From Candidatus Thalassospirochaeta sargassi (GTDB lineage: Bacteria > Spirochaetota > Spirochaetia > UBA9216): DNA of 53,460 nucleotides. The position numbers and the translations under genes are program-made. Location of the stretch: contig JAQQAL010000034.1 in assembly GCA_028532855.1 (NCBI GenBank), positions 1-53,460 of the forward strand, given 5' to 3'. This document shows, one piece after another, positions 24,892-33,523 of this stretch. Below the pieces are notes generated by a model. That model made no database searches and was not told the origin of the DNA. It worked only from the letters and a program-made list of their open reading frames with translations. Within the stretch, counting starts at the first letter, position 1. The number at the start of each line of letters is the position of its first letter.

Positions 24892-24920
24892 ATCTTAACT
24901 TCACACGTTGCTGTTGTCAA
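24892..24920 (-). promoter_or_regulatory. Promoter of the ABC-DhaKL-cupin operon; contents of the 317-bp gap 24834-25150
   Basis: On the minus strand TTGACA (24915-24920), 17 bp, TAAGAT (24892-24897). The rest of the gap to the LacI start is AT-rich. It contains a 13-bp palindrome CTAAAT-C-ATTTAG at 24930-24942, upstream of this -35 box, and a TATCGATA core at about 25064-25071 that could serve lacI autoregulation. No clear promoter for lacI and no small gene were seen there. Confidence 0.75.
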
Positions 24921-25150
24921 TGTTTTTTTCTAAATCATTTAGTAACCATTAAGTCCAATTTAAGGAATTTTTTACTAAAATTACCCCAAACATATGTAGC
25001 AGTCAGCGACTTTTCATTGATTTTCATGAACTTTTGTTCAAATCCATCTAATTTAATAGATTTTATCGATAGAAAATAAAAACAATTTTTAGTTGTGTTA
25101 TATAAATTATTAAGTTAAAATTAAGTTCGATTATTAATTCAGGAAATGCA

Positions 25151-26179
25151 ATGAAGACAACAATAAAAGATATTGCAGACAAAGCGGGTGTTTCAACAGC
25201 AGCCGTCTCACTTTCAATTAACAATAAGCCGGGAGTAAGCAATGATACCAGAGAAAGAGTTATCGAAGTTGCACACGAACTCGGCTATGAACCTCTTTCC
25301 AAATTTGTTTCGCCTGACGCGGATATAATAATCCGGTTCCTGAAAATATCCAGACATGGACATACCATCAACAAAAACCACAATTATTTTATTGATGCCT
25401 ATGTAGAGGGGATAAGCGCGACCGCATCAGTAAGCGGAGCTACTGTTGAGGTAGAAGCCTATTCAGCCGATGAACCACTTGAGAACATCATAAACAAGAT
25501 CACCGACTCTCCACAGCTTACCGGATGCCTGATTCTGGGAACCGAACTCAGTGAAAAAGATATAAAGGCTTTTGTCGCAACCGGAAAGAACATTGTTTTC
25601 GTAGATACCTATCTTGATTATATCTCAGCTGATTTTGTCGATATGAATAATACTGACGCAGTCTACAAACTGGTTAATCACCTCATCGGCCGCGGTCATA
25701 AAGAAATAGGAATGATAAAAAGCAGTGTAAACACCCGTAATTTTCAACTTAGAGAAAAAGCCTTCTACCAGGTTATGGAAAGCCTCGGGCTCGAAATAAA
25801 TAAAGATTTTATAATAGATGTTGATTCCACATTTGATGAGGCATACAGCGGGTTTAAAGAATTCCTATCCGGAAATCCCCAGCTCCCGACAGCTTTTTTT
25901 GCTATTAACGACATTATAGCAATGGGCTGTATGCGGGCACTTCAGGATAAAGGTTATACTGTTCCGGATGAAGTATCCATTGCCGCCTTCGACAATCTTC
26001 CGATGTCCGAGATGGTCTCCCCGCCGCTTACAACCATAGATGTTTCAAAACGAGAGATAGGCCGGACAGCCCTAGACATGCTCCTTCATAAAGCATCAAG
26101 AGAGATAAGCCCGCCGCCTAGAAAAACAATGATCGGCGGCAGACTGATTAAGCGAGAGAGTGTTAAAAAAATCCGTTAA
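25151..26179 (+). CDS. LacI-family transcriptional regulator
   Basis: This 342-residue regulator has a typical N-terminal LacI DNA-binding domain, TIKDIADKAGVSTAAVSLSINNKPGVSNDTRERV. The periplasmic-binding-protein-like effector domain follows, with GCLILGTELSEKDIKAF, HLIGRGHKEIGMIKSS and IAAFDNLPMSEMVSPPLTTIDV. AGGAA precedes the ATG. It is divergent from the ABC-DhaKL operon and most likely represses it. The other neighbour, the arabinose-type transporter, converges on it with no spacer. The effector is unknown. Confidence 0.92.
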   Translation: MKTTIKDIADKAGVSTAAVSLSINNKPGVSNDTRERVIEVAHELGYEPLSKFVSPDADIIIRFLKISRHGHTINKNHNYFIDAYVEGISATASVSGATVEVEAYSADEPLENIINKITDSPQLTGCLILGTELSEKDIKAFVATGKNIVFVDTYLDYISADFVDMNNTDAVYKLVNHLIGRGHKEIGMIKSSVNTRNFQLREKAFYQVMESLGLEINKDFIIDVDSTFDEAYSGFKEFLSGNPQLPTAFFAINDIIAMGCMRALQDKGYTVPDEVSIAAFDNLPMSEMVSPPLTTIDVSKREIGRTALDMLLHKASREISPPPRKTMIGGRLIKRESVKKIR

Positions 26180-27142
26180 TCATTTAATTATCAGAACTGC
26201 ATCTCTATCAGTATTGGCAACGACAATTACAAGAAAAACAAGACCACGTATCAACTGCTGAACATTAGGGTTTATTTGCAGCATAACAAGACCGTTGTTC
26301 AATATTGCAAAAAGCAATACACCCACAAGAACGCTGCTGAATCTGTTCTTTGCACCGCCGGAAACCGGCATCCCGCCAAGAACAAGGGATATCATAATGT
26401 TTGTTTCTAATAATGTTCCTGATGATGCTGTTATTGAACCGACCCTGATTGTATTTATAGTAGCGGCGAATCCGGTTAGAATTCCAGCGAGCATAAAAAC
26501 TAAAAACTTGATCTTTGCGACTTTTACGCCGGAAAATCTGGCGGCTGTTTCTCCGGCGCCAATAGCTTTCAACTTCCTGCCGAACGATGTCATGCTAAAA
26601 AAGAACGCACCTAATACAAGAACAAGAACAGCTGCTGAAATCAGATAATACCACTTATTAAATGAATACATGAATATCGGGGCAGACATCGGCTTTGCAG
26701 TTGTCAAAAAAGCACACACACCTCTAAAAATAAACATCGTACAAATAGTGACAATAAATGATCCGATTTTAAACTTCACATGCAAAATACCGTTTATAGC
26801 CCCAATAAAAAGACCGACAAACATACCGGAAATAACAGCAAGGAGGAAGTTATACTGTGCAAAATAGGCAACAGCTATTGAAGCAACTCCGATTATCGAA
26901 CCTTGTGAAAAATCCAGACCTCCCATTGTCATTATAAAAAATACACCGGTTGCACAAATAAACAATACACAAGATTGTTCGATAATCAGTCTGATATTTC
27001 TAAAAGTTAACGATCTGAAATCTGTTAGAATTCCAAACAGCAGCACAACGACCACAATGCCTATATACGGCAGCAGCCTCTGGAAAACCTGCATTTTTTG
27101 AGAGGAATTATTTCCCTCGGATATTTTTAAAGACTTTTCCAT
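26180..27142 (-). CDS. Rbs-type sugar ABC transporter permease (arabinose-linked system)
   Basis: This RbsC-like permease has 320 residues. Family segments are IMTMGGLDFSQGSIIGVASIAV, KIGSFIVTICTMFIFRGVCAFL and MISLVLGGMPVSGGAKNRFSSVLVG. It is the last gene of the GH4-transporter operon and lies 12 bp after the ATPase gene. It and the permease encoded before the ATPase would form the channel. Its stop codon abuts the stop of the convergent LacI gene, and no terminator is evident between them. Confidence 0.92.
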   Translation of the reverse strand: MEKSLKISEGNNSSQKMQVFQRLLPYIGIVVVVLLFGILTDFRSLTFRNIRLIIEQSCVLFICATGVFFIMTMGGLDFSQGSIIGVASIAVAYFAQYNFLLAVISGMFVGLFIGAINGILHVKFKIGSFIVTICTMFIFRGVCAFLTTAKPMSAPIFMYSFNKWYYLISAAVLVLVLGAFFFSMTSFGRKLKAIGAGETAARFSGVKVAKIKFLVFMLAGILTGFAATINTIRVGSITASSGTLLETNIMISLVLGGMPVSGGAKNRFSSVLVGVLLFAILNNGLVMLQINPNVQQLIRGLVFLVIVVANTDRDAVLIIK

Positions 27143-27154
27143 TTCTTCCCTCTA

Positions 27155-28681
27155 TTATATCATCGCGTGAATTAAATCATGTTCAGCCAATTCTTCATTT
27201 CTCAGAAATTCCCGACTGATTTTACCGTTTTTCAATATTAGGATGCGATCACACATTCCTATAAGTTCCAGTATTTCCTCTGAGATCATAATAATTGTCT
27301 TTCCTCTTTTTCGAAGTTCATCCATCAAAGAATAAATATCTGCCTTAACCTTAATATCTATCCCTCGTGTAGGACTATCAAGGATCAGAATGTCTGAATC
27401 TTTTCCAAGCCATCTGGCAAGCACAACTTTCTGCTTATTACCACCCGACAACCCTGAAACAAACTGGTTAACATTTTGCATTTTAACGCTCATCTGTTCA
27501 GAAAATTTCTTTGCGAACTCATTTTCTTTTCTTTTTGAAACAACAATTCTGTTTCTCAGATGTTCCAGCGACAAAAGACAAATATTATCTTTAATACTTG
27601 AATTTAATATTACGGATTCGTTATCCCGATCCTTCGACGTATAGGCAATATTATTTTTAATAGCTTCAGGAATGGAATTTATTTTATTACCGTTTGCAAT
27701 AAATACTTCCCCAGAAGCGTCATAGGCAGCGCCAAAAAGAGCTTTAGCAAGGTCATGCATTCCGCAATCGCTCAAGCCGCCGATGCCCAGAATCTCACCC
27801 TTGCACACCTCAAGATCAATATTAAAGATTTTATCTTTTACAGATAAATCTCTGGTTTTGAGTACCACTTCCTCGTTTATCGATTCTCCGTAGTCGGTTC
27901 GATAATATTTCTTATCGATCTCTCTTCCTACCATCAACAGCTTTAAATCATCTTCGCTGCTTTCAGAAGAAATTACCGTGTCGACATAAACTCCATCCCG
28001 AAAAACCGAAATTCTATCGGTCATTTCCAAAACCTCTTCCAGATCATGAGAGATAAAAACAACTGTATTACCTTCTTCTTTTATCTTTTTAATCTGTTTA
28101 TAGAGAATATCACGCCCATCCTGCGATAATGCTGTAGTTGTTTCATCAACAACTACTATTTTAGGATCAAAATGCGTAGCTTTAACTATTTCAACCAGTT
28201 TTCGTGTCTCATAATCATAATTGTCAATCATAGTGGCGGCATTAATAAAATCAAACCCATAACGGTTCAATATCTTATTTACAGTATCATTTAGCTTTTT
28301 CTGACTCAGGATACCGTATTTTGTAAACTCATCTTCTTTTCCAAGAAAGATATTCTGAGCTACCGTCAATCCGTTTAAAGTTCCCAGTTCCTGAACTATT
28401 ATTGAAACTCCTTTTTCGTTTGCTTCCACCTGCGTGTGTGCCTCATATTCATTCTCATCAAGATAGAATGTTCCGCTGTCTTTTCTATAGACTCCGCACA
28501 GCATTGACGCAAATGTTGATTTTCCGGATCCGTTTTCCCCTATCAATCCATGGATTTCTCCTTTTGATAGAGAAAAACTGATATCTTTACAGGCCTTTGT
28601 AACCCCAAAGGACTTACATATATTAGCAGCTCTTAGCACTTCGTTGTTATCCGTCATGACATTTTCCTTGCTTGTACTCAT
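27155..28681 (-). CDS. Rbs-type sugar ABC transporter ATP-binding protein (arabinose-linked system)
   Basis: This double-domain ATPase has 508 residues. Domain 1 carries GENGSGKSTFASMLCGVYRKDSG and a Walker B reading KIVVVDETTTALS, with Glu after the Asp. Domain 2 carries GIGGLSDCGMHDLAKALFG, SGLSGGNKQKVVLARWL and LILDSPTRGIDI. The second P-loop is degenerate, as usual. The first ATG overlaps the permease stop by ATGA (28678-28681); MTDNN, eight codons later, is an alternative start. It energises the importer encoded with the GH4 enzyme. Confidence 0.92.
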   Translation of the reverse strand: MSTSKENVMTDNNEVLRAANICKSFGVTKACKDISFSLSKGEIHGLIGENGSGKSTFASMLCGVYRKDSGTFYLDENEYEAHTQVEANEKGVSIIVQELGTLNGLTVAQNIFLGKEDEFTKYGILSQKKLNDTVNKILNRYGFDFINAATMIDNYDYETRKLVEIVKATHFDPKIVVVDETTTALSQDGRDILYKQIKKIKEEGNTVVFISHDLEEVLEMTDRISVFRDGVYVDTVISSESSEDDLKLLMVGREIDKKYYRTDYGESINEEVVLKTRDLSVKDKIFNIDLEVCKGEILGIGGLSDCGMHDLAKALFGAAYDASGEVFIANGNKINSIPEAIKNNIAYTSKDRDNESVILNSSIKDNICLLSLEHLRNRIVVSKRKENEFAKKFSEQMSVKMQNVNQFVSGLSGGNKQKVVLARWLGKDSDILILDSPTRGIDIKVKADIYSLMDELRKRGKTIIMISEEILELIGMCDRILILKNGKISREFLRNEELAEHDLIHAMI

Positions 28682-29634
28682 TTAACCACCGTGCCTTTTT
28701 TCACTCTGGTTGTTAAGAGGACAATACCTAACAACGTACATCCTGTTACAACGTTCTGAATAGTTGTGGGAACCCCCAGCGAAATCAGGCCGTTCAGTAT
28801 CATTGCGATGATAAATTCTCCTATTAACATTGAGATTACCGGATTTATATTCTTTTTAAATGCAAGACCGAAAAAACATCCCATAATCGGGGTAAAGTTT
28901 CTTGCCATACTGGCCATGTTAGTGCTTGAAGTAATTGCGTTACCGTAGCTTATAGTCAGAATACTCATAACTCCTGCAAAAAAACCGCAAAGAACAAAGG
29001 CAATAATCTTATATCTATTAATATTAATTCCCATGTTTTTTGCGACTGCCTCATTACTGCCTATCGCATTAGTATATGTACCTATTTTTGTATGCTTTAA
29101 AAATAAATGCGTTAAAAAGAAGGCTATAAATGCAAGAATAATATTCCATGGCGCTACTCCAAAAGCATTAACATTTTCTCCAAGCGTTAGTACATTTCCT
29201 GATGCAATTAAGGCTCCTATACATTCATATATTATCATCAACCCGATGGTTACAATAATTGATGGAATTCTCAATCTCACATACAGAAATCCGTTTATCA
29301 GGCCGATCACCGTGCCGACAAAGACTGCACCTATAATAAGCCCCCAATATCCAAAATGCCGACTCAACAAAACTCCAATTATTGCAGACAGAACAATGTT
29401 TGAACCGATACTGAAATCAAAAAGTCCCATAACAATGATAAAATAAAAACCGCAAGCAGCTACAGTAGGAAGTAGTGCCTGCTGGAAATAGGAAAAAATA
29501 TTACTAAGACTACCAAAATTATGAGGCCGCAGCACCTTAAAAAATAAATAAATTAGAATAGTAACTCCAAGCAACAACCATATTCCCCTTATCGATAATG
29601 AGGAAGTTCTCTTTTTCACCGAACTATCTACCAT
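28678..29634 (-). CDS. Rbs-type sugar ABC transporter permease (arabinose-linked system)
   Basis: This RbsC-like membrane protein has 318 residues. It shows IIVMGLFDFSIGSNIVLSAIIG, RLRIPSIIVTIGLMIIYECIGALIA and GINVNRYK-type segments after the conserved TYTNAIGSNEAVAKNMG loop that contacts the ATPase. It is separated from the binding-protein gene by a hairpin and is coupled to the ATPase gene by a 4-bp overlap. Confidence 0.91.
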   Translation of the reverse strand: MVDSSVKKRTSSLSIRGIWLLLGVTILIYLFFKVLRPHNFGSLSNIFSYFQQALLPTVAACGFYFIIVMGLFDFSIGSNIVLSAIIGVLLSRHFGYWGLIIGAVFVGTVIGLINGFLYVRLRIPSIIVTIGLMIIYECIGALIASGNVLTLGENVNAFGVAPWNIILAFIAFFLTHLFLKHTKIGTYTNAIGSNEAVAKNMGININRYKIIAFVLCGFFAGVMSILTISYGNAITSSTNMASMARNFTPIMGCFFGLAFKKNINPVISMLIGEFIIAMILNGLISLGVPTTIQNVVTGCTLLGIVLLTTRVKKGTVVK

Positions 29635-29660
29635 AATATATTACAAATCCTTATTAATAA

Positions 29661-29689
29661 GAGACAGTACGGTCAAACCGCACTGTCTC
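29661..29689 (-). terminator. Intercistronic hairpin after the arabinose-linked binding-protein gene
   Basis: GAGACAGTACGG (29661-29672) pairs over 12 positions with CCGCACTGTCTC (29678-29689), including one G-U on the transcript, around a 5-nt loop. The sequence after it on the minus strand is TTATTAATAAGG, only modestly U-rich. Like the other two transporter operons, it sits just after the binding-protein stop codon. Confidence 0.7.
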
Positions 29690-29710
29690 GCTGTTAGATA
29701 ATTATAAACC

Positions 29711-30847
29711 CTAACGTCTTGATTTGACATCAGCAATGCTCAAAGCTGCTGCCGTATCCTGCAGTGCTTTAAAACTGCCGTTCGCCATTGCAGTAAGTTC
29801 CTCTGTATTATAGGGAAGCGACTGTATGAAATATTTATCAAATGCGGAATAATCATCAGCTGATGCAACAAACATCATCGGAAAGATGACTTCCAGATAT
29901 TCAGAATCAGTTCTGTTATAACTGCCGGTAATTGCATTATACACCATCATGAAAGAGAAAAGAGGATCCGCAAAGTGACCGCCGGACATCGCCGAGATTT
30001 CATTGTTAGAAAGCTGCGCATGCAGATTAGTTGTAAAATCTGTTGATGCAACATGAATTTTTCCGGTTAAACCTTTAGCTTTTACTGCTGCGAGAGCACC
30101 TTCAAGCGACTGTCCGCCGCCGCCGACAACAATCAATCCGTCCATAGTAGGATTTGCATCAATCATACCTTCAACAGCCTGTCGGGCTTCCTCTGAAGTA
30201 TATTTATCATCTACTACATCCATGAGAATTGCTCTATCTCCAGGATTAGCTTTGTTCCAATCACTTACAGCCTGTTTATATCCGACCATTCGGGCATTCG
30301 CTGTTGCATCACCAACACGATAGCTTGTCATACCGATATTTCTGCAATTCTTCTCTTCAACAAGAATTCTGCCGAGCTCATATCCGTTTGCAGTCTCATT
30401 TTCATGAGTACATCCAAGATAGTATGAACTATTAAGTGCAATCTTCTCAACTTCAGGGTCACCAATTATTCTAAAGAACTGTGAAATATATACACTGTTA
30501 TTCTGAGCAATAGGAATTGCACGAGCCATTTCTGCATCTGCAGAGTTACAAATAATAATACCGTCGACTCCTGATGCACAGAGGTTCTCAACGGATGCTA
30601 CAACCTCTTCCGACTTGTGCGACTGCTCAATATATACAACCTTCACGTCCAATGCGTCACCGGCAGCATCGAGCATTTTCTTCACTTGGCTTCCCAATGA
30701 ATCATTAATACCCCAAATTGATACACCGATAGTGATATCCTCTGTTTTTACTGCGGCGCCTTCCGTCTGTCCGCCCGCAAAAACCATTGCGGTACTGAAT
30801 CCTGCAATAATCAGAACCATTACTAAAACCAACAACTTCTTTTTCAT
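29711..30847 (-). CDS. Rbs-type sugar ABC transporter substrate-binding protein (arabinose-linked system)
   Basis: This exported family-4 binding protein has 378 residues. The signal peptide MKKKLLVLVMVLIIAGF-STAMVFA is followed by GGQTEG, again without a lipobox Cys. The mature protein has DITIGVSIWGINDSLGSQVKK, VENLCASGVDGIIICNSADAEM and LIVVGGGGQSLEGALAAVKAKG. AGGAG precedes the ATG. It follows the GH4 gene by 25 bp in an operon with an AraR-type operator, so an arabinose-containing ligand is inferred. Confidence 0.93.
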   Translation of the reverse strand: MKKKLLVLVMVLIIAGFSTAMVFAGGQTEGAAVKTEDITIGVSIWGINDSLGSQVKKMLDAAGDALDVKVVYIEQSHKSEEVVASVENLCASGVDGIIICNSADAEMARAIPIAQNNSVYISQFFRIIGDPEVEKIALNSSYYLGCTHENETANGYELGRILVEEKNCRNIGMTSYRVGDATANARMVGYKQAVSDWNKANPGDRAILMDVVDDKYTSEEARQAVEGMIDANPTMDGLIVVGGGGQSLEGALAAVKAKGLTGKIHVASTDFTTNLHAQLSNNEISAMSGGHFADPLFSFMMVYNAITGSYNRTDSEYLEVIFPMMFVASADDYSAFDKYFIQSLPYNTEELTAMANGSFKALQDTAAALSIADVKSRR

Positions 30848-30872
30848 TTTCCTGCTCCTTTAAAATTTTGTT

Positions 30873-32207
30873 TTATTCAAAATCAGTTAAATATTCAGCG
30901 TTCGCTTCGATCATTTCAGCGACCATATCGTTAATCTGATCGAGTGTTAAGATAGCGCCTGTGAGCGGATCCATCTTAACGGCATCATATATAAGCTGAG
31001 TTTTCTTCTCATTAGCAGCCATTGCCATACCAACATGCATATTGATATTTGTCTTGTTTAGTGCTGCAAGGGCATAAGGAAGTTCTCCCACATAACATGG
31101 GTGAATACCTTCCGAATCTGTATAACAAGGAACTTCAACAACACTGTTTTCAGGAAGATTCGAAATGAGGCCGGTATTCTTTACATTCAGGTTAGCTCTA
31201 AACGGCTTACCTGTAATATTTGCATGAATAATCTCCGGTGCATATTCAAATGTCTTTGCACAGGGTATTTCCGCATCTTTTGCCAGCATGTCTTTCAACT
31301 CTTCAAAATAACTATCCGCAGCACATTCATGAGCAAACCACCATCGGTTATCTACCTGCAGATCTTTTATTGCCTTCTCATTTTTCCTGAAATAAGGGAC
31401 ATACTCCGACATGTGAAAAGGGGATTCCGAAGGATACCTGCCAAAATTATGCATGATTTTAAAACGAACCAAATCAACAAGCCGGACTCCCAAACTCGCA
31501 TAGTCCTTTTCATAATCAGCTAGCTTAATGATCTCTTCTTCTGTTTGAGAAATCTCAAAGAGCTTCGGATAAGCATCTTTACCGTCCACCTTATATTCAA
31601 GAAACCAATCCATATGATTAATTCCTGAAGCCCAGTATGATATTCTTGATTCATCCACCTGAAGATAGTTGGAAAGCTGCTGCGCCGTACTCTGCACATT
31701 ATGGCAGAATCCGAAAAGCTTAATGCTCGTCTGATTACTAAGGGCGAGACAAAGCGGAGCCATAGGGTTGGTATAATTAAACAGAAAAGCATCCGGACAA
31801 AGGTCTTCCATATCTTTACAAATCCGAAGCAATTCAGGATATGCACGAAGGAATCTGAACATTCCGCCGGGGCCGATAATATCACCGATGCACTGGCTTA
31901 AACCGTATTTATCCGGAATCTCAAGATCTTTTCGATAAGCCTCAACTCCGCCTACTCCGATTGTGTTAATAACATATTTTGCATCTTTCAAAACATCTCT
32001 GCGGTTATCCGTTATAGTTACCTTTACTTCTTTGCCAAACTGTTTGCAAAGTTTCAAAACAACTTTTTCCATAACAGCAAGCTTTTCCGTATTGATATCG
32101 ACAAGAGAAAATTCATCCATCTGCATATCATCGAAAGAAAGCAAATCACCGATCAGCTTCCTGGTAAACATGGAGCTGCCCGCTCCAATAATCACAACTT
32201 TGTTCAT
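30873..32207 (-). CDS. Glycoside hydrolase family 4 alpha-glycosidase (MelA/LplD-like)
   Basis: This cytoplasmic NAD+- and divalent-metal-dependent glycosidase has 444 residues from MNKVVIIGAG at 32207, with GGAGGA upstream; an upstream in-frame start is rejected. Landmarks are IGAGSSMFTRKLIGDLL (NAD), DIIGPGGMFRFLRAYPEL, LFNYTNPMAPLCLAL, GFCHNVQSTAQQL with the metal-binding Cys/His, and ASGINHMDWFLEYKVDG. The pattern fits MelA-type alpha-galactosidases and LplD-type alpha-galacturonidases better than phospho-glucosidases. It heads the transporter operon under the AraR-type operator, so it may cleave an imported arabinose-containing oligosaccharide. The linkage is unknown. Confidence 0.9.
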   Translation of the reverse strand: MNKVVIIGAGSSMFTRKLIGDLLSFDDMQMDEFSLVDINTEKLAVMEKVVLKLCKQFGKEVKVTITDNRRDVLKDAKYVINTIGVGGVEAYRKDLEIPDKYGLSQCIGDIIGPGGMFRFLRAYPELLRICKDMEDLCPDAFLFNYTNPMAPLCLALSNQTSIKLFGFCHNVQSTAQQLSNYLQVDESRISYWASGINHMDWFLEYKVDGKDAYPKLFEISQTEEEIIKLADYEKDYASLGVRLVDLVRFKIMHNFGRYPSESPFHMSEYVPYFRKNEKAIKDLQVDNRWWFAHECAADSYFEELKDMLAKDAEIPCAKTFEYAPEIIHANITGKPFRANLNVKNTGLISNLPENSVVEVPCYTDSEGIHPCYVGELPYALAALNKTNINMHVGMAMAANEKKTQLIYDAVKMDPLTGAILTLDQINDMVAEMIEANAEYLTDFE

Positions 32208-32283
32208 TATTGTCCTCCGACACATTTTATTTCCAATCGAGAAACTCCCCGATCTGATTCCTGACTCATCCACTTGTAACCCT

Positions 32284-32297
32284 CTTGTACGTACAAG
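32284..32297. promoter_or_regulatory. AraR-type operator upstream of the GH4-transporter operon
   Basis: CTTGTACGTACAAG is a perfect 14-bp palindrome whose core TTGTACGTACAA is the operator core of Bacillus subtilis AraR. It lies 77 bp upstream of the GH4 start codon and just beyond the end of araR. A GntR/LacI-hybrid AraR-like gene is next to it. No convincing -35/-10 pair was found here, so the exact promoter is unresolved. Confidence 0.85.
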
Positions 32298-32304
32298 TTG
32301 GAAT

Positions 32305-32332
32305 AAAAAAATTACAGATTCCTGCTGGAATC
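32305..32332 (-). terminator. Possible weak terminator at the end of araR
   Basis: GGAATC/GATTCC (32317-32322 with 32327-32332) makes a 6-bp stem in the last araR codons. Seven T residues follow on the minus strand (32305-32311), five bases after the stem. The stem is short, so read-through into the GH4 operon is possible. Confidence 0.4.
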
Positions 32333-33394
32333 CCTTACAATCAATTCCGGTTCATAAACAAGCTGAGGTCTTTTCATTCTTCCCTCCAGCATATCAATCA
32401 TAAACCTGGCGCTCTGCCCCCCCATTTCCTCTTTCGGATGCTTAATTGTAGTTATCCTCATATCATTGGGCATTGATTCAATGGAATCGTCAAATCCAAC
32501 TACAGACACATCCTCAGGAAACCTGAGACCACTGTCTTTAATAGCCTGAATAACCATTAATGCACTTTGATCGTTATAACACGAGAAAGCAGTCGGTCTG
32601 TTTTCAGAGCGCAGCAGATTCTGTGCGAACATATACGGAAAAAGATACAATCCGGCGGTGTCATATTCTCCGATGAGCGCAGAATCTATATCAGCCCCAT
32701 ACGCTTTCATCGCTTCAAGATACCCTTCCTTTCTGTCTAATCCCTGTCTGTCATCGGTTTTGTAAACGCAGGCTATTCGTCTATGTCCAAGCTGCAAAAG
32801 ATGCTCAACAGCCATATGTGCGCCCTTTTTATCATCCATAACAACAAATGAACTGTCAAAATCGCTATAGCTTGAGTTTAAAAATACGAATCTTATCCCT
32901 TTTCTTCTCATATCATTCAGATACTGCAGGTTTACGTTCCCCTGAGCGCTTCTTGACGGTTCAATGATCACTCCGACAACATTATGTTCCATCACATTAC
33001 TCAGGAACTCTGCTTCTTTCTCTTTACTGTTGTTAGTATTTGCAAGAAGCATCATATAGCCTTCGCTGGAAAGAACATTCTCAATTCCCGATAAAATTCC
33101 GGGAAAAACAAAACCGGACATATATGTAGTTATGACAGCAATAATCTGTTTATGCCGCATATCTTTCCGATAATTGCTAAAGGTTCCTTTACCCTGCTGT
33201 TTATATATCAATCCTTCATTAGCAAGATCATTAAATGCCTGACGAATGGTCTGACGACTGACTTCAAATTTCTTCATCAACTCGTGTTCAGACGGAAGCT
33301 TCATTCCGAAGCCGATTGTACCGTCTAAAAGCATTTGTTTAATATGATGTCTCACCATCTCATATTTTGTTCCAAAAAACTTGTCAGTATCCAA
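32312..33394 (-). CDS. araR: AraR-type arabinose-responsive repressor (GntR DNA-binding domain, LacI-type sensor)
   Basis: This 360-residue hybrid regulator has an N-terminal GntR winged helix (KYEMVRHHIKQMLLDG, LPSEHELMKKFEVSRQTIRQAFNDLANEGLI) joined to a LacI-like effector domain (IIAVITTYMSGFVFPGILSGIE, HLLQLGHRRIACVYKTDD, SVVGFDDSIESM). This architecture is typical of AraR. The start is TTG (33392-33394) with GAGG six bases upstream; the nearby ATG is closed by a stop within four codons. AraR-like operators lie at its own promoter and upstream of the GH4 operon, supporting autoregulation and control of that operon, with L-arabinose as the likely inducer. Confidence 0.92.
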   Translation of the reverse strand: MDTDKFFGTKYEMVRHHIKQMLLDGTIGFGMKLPSEHELMKKFEVSRQTIRQAFNDLANEGLIYKQQGKGTFSNYRKDMRHKQIIAVITTYMSGFVFPGILSGIENVLSSEGYMMLLANTNNSKEKEAEFLSNVMEHNVVGVIIEPSRSAQGNVNLQYLNDMRRKGIRFVFLNSSYSDFDSSFVVMDDKKGAHMAVEHLLQLGHRRIACVYKTDDRQGLDRKEGYLEAMKAYGADIDSALIGEYDTAGLYLFPYMFAQNLLRSENRPTAFSCYNDQSALMVIQAIKDSGLRFPEDVSVVGFDDSIESMPNDMRITTIKHPKEEMGGQSARFMIDMLEGRMKRPQLVYEPELIVRDSSRNL

Positions 33395-33411
33395 ACATTA
33401 CCTCGCCAATA

Positions 33412-33427
33412 ACTTGTACGTACATGT
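33412..33427. promoter_or_regulatory. AraR-type operator in the araR promoter
   Basis: The sequence ACTTGTACGTACATGT contains TTGTACGTACAT, one mismatch from the perfect palindrome found upstream of the GH4 gene. It starts immediately downstream of the araR -10 box and covers the predicted transcription start, as expected for autorepression. Confidence 0.8.
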
Positions 33428-33456
33428 ACTATACAAGCTATCCATTCAGCCGTCAA
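33428..33456 (-). promoter_or_regulatory. araR promoter
   Basis: On the minus strand TTGACG (33451-33456), 17 bp, TATAGT (33428-33433). The leader would be about 27 nt long to the TTG start codon. Confidence 0.75.
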
Positions 33457-33466
33457 GAAAAAGTTT

Positions 33467-33502
33467 AAAAAAAAGCTGTAACGAGTCAAACCCGCTACAG
33501 CT
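33467..33502 (-). terminator. Rho-independent terminator of the lacI-araD-araA operon
   Basis: On the minus strand AGCTGTAGCGGG-5 nt-CTCGTTACAGCT pairs over 12 positions (two G-U) and is followed by eight T residues (33467-33474). It lies shortly after the araA stop codon and just upstream of the araR promoter, insulating the two units. Confidence 0.88.
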
Positions 33503-33523
33503 CAGAAAATACACATTCAACTT

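Noticed and set aside
24834-24920. N-terminal extension of the Rbs-type binding protein
   Set aside because: It runs through the -35/-10 promoter and puts 29 residues ahead of the signal peptide; the GTG at 24833 has a perfect AGGAGG.
32208-32273. Longer start for the GH4 enzyme
   Set aside because: GH4 proteins start at the NAD-binding strand; MNKVVIIGAG at 32207 follows a strong GGAGGA.
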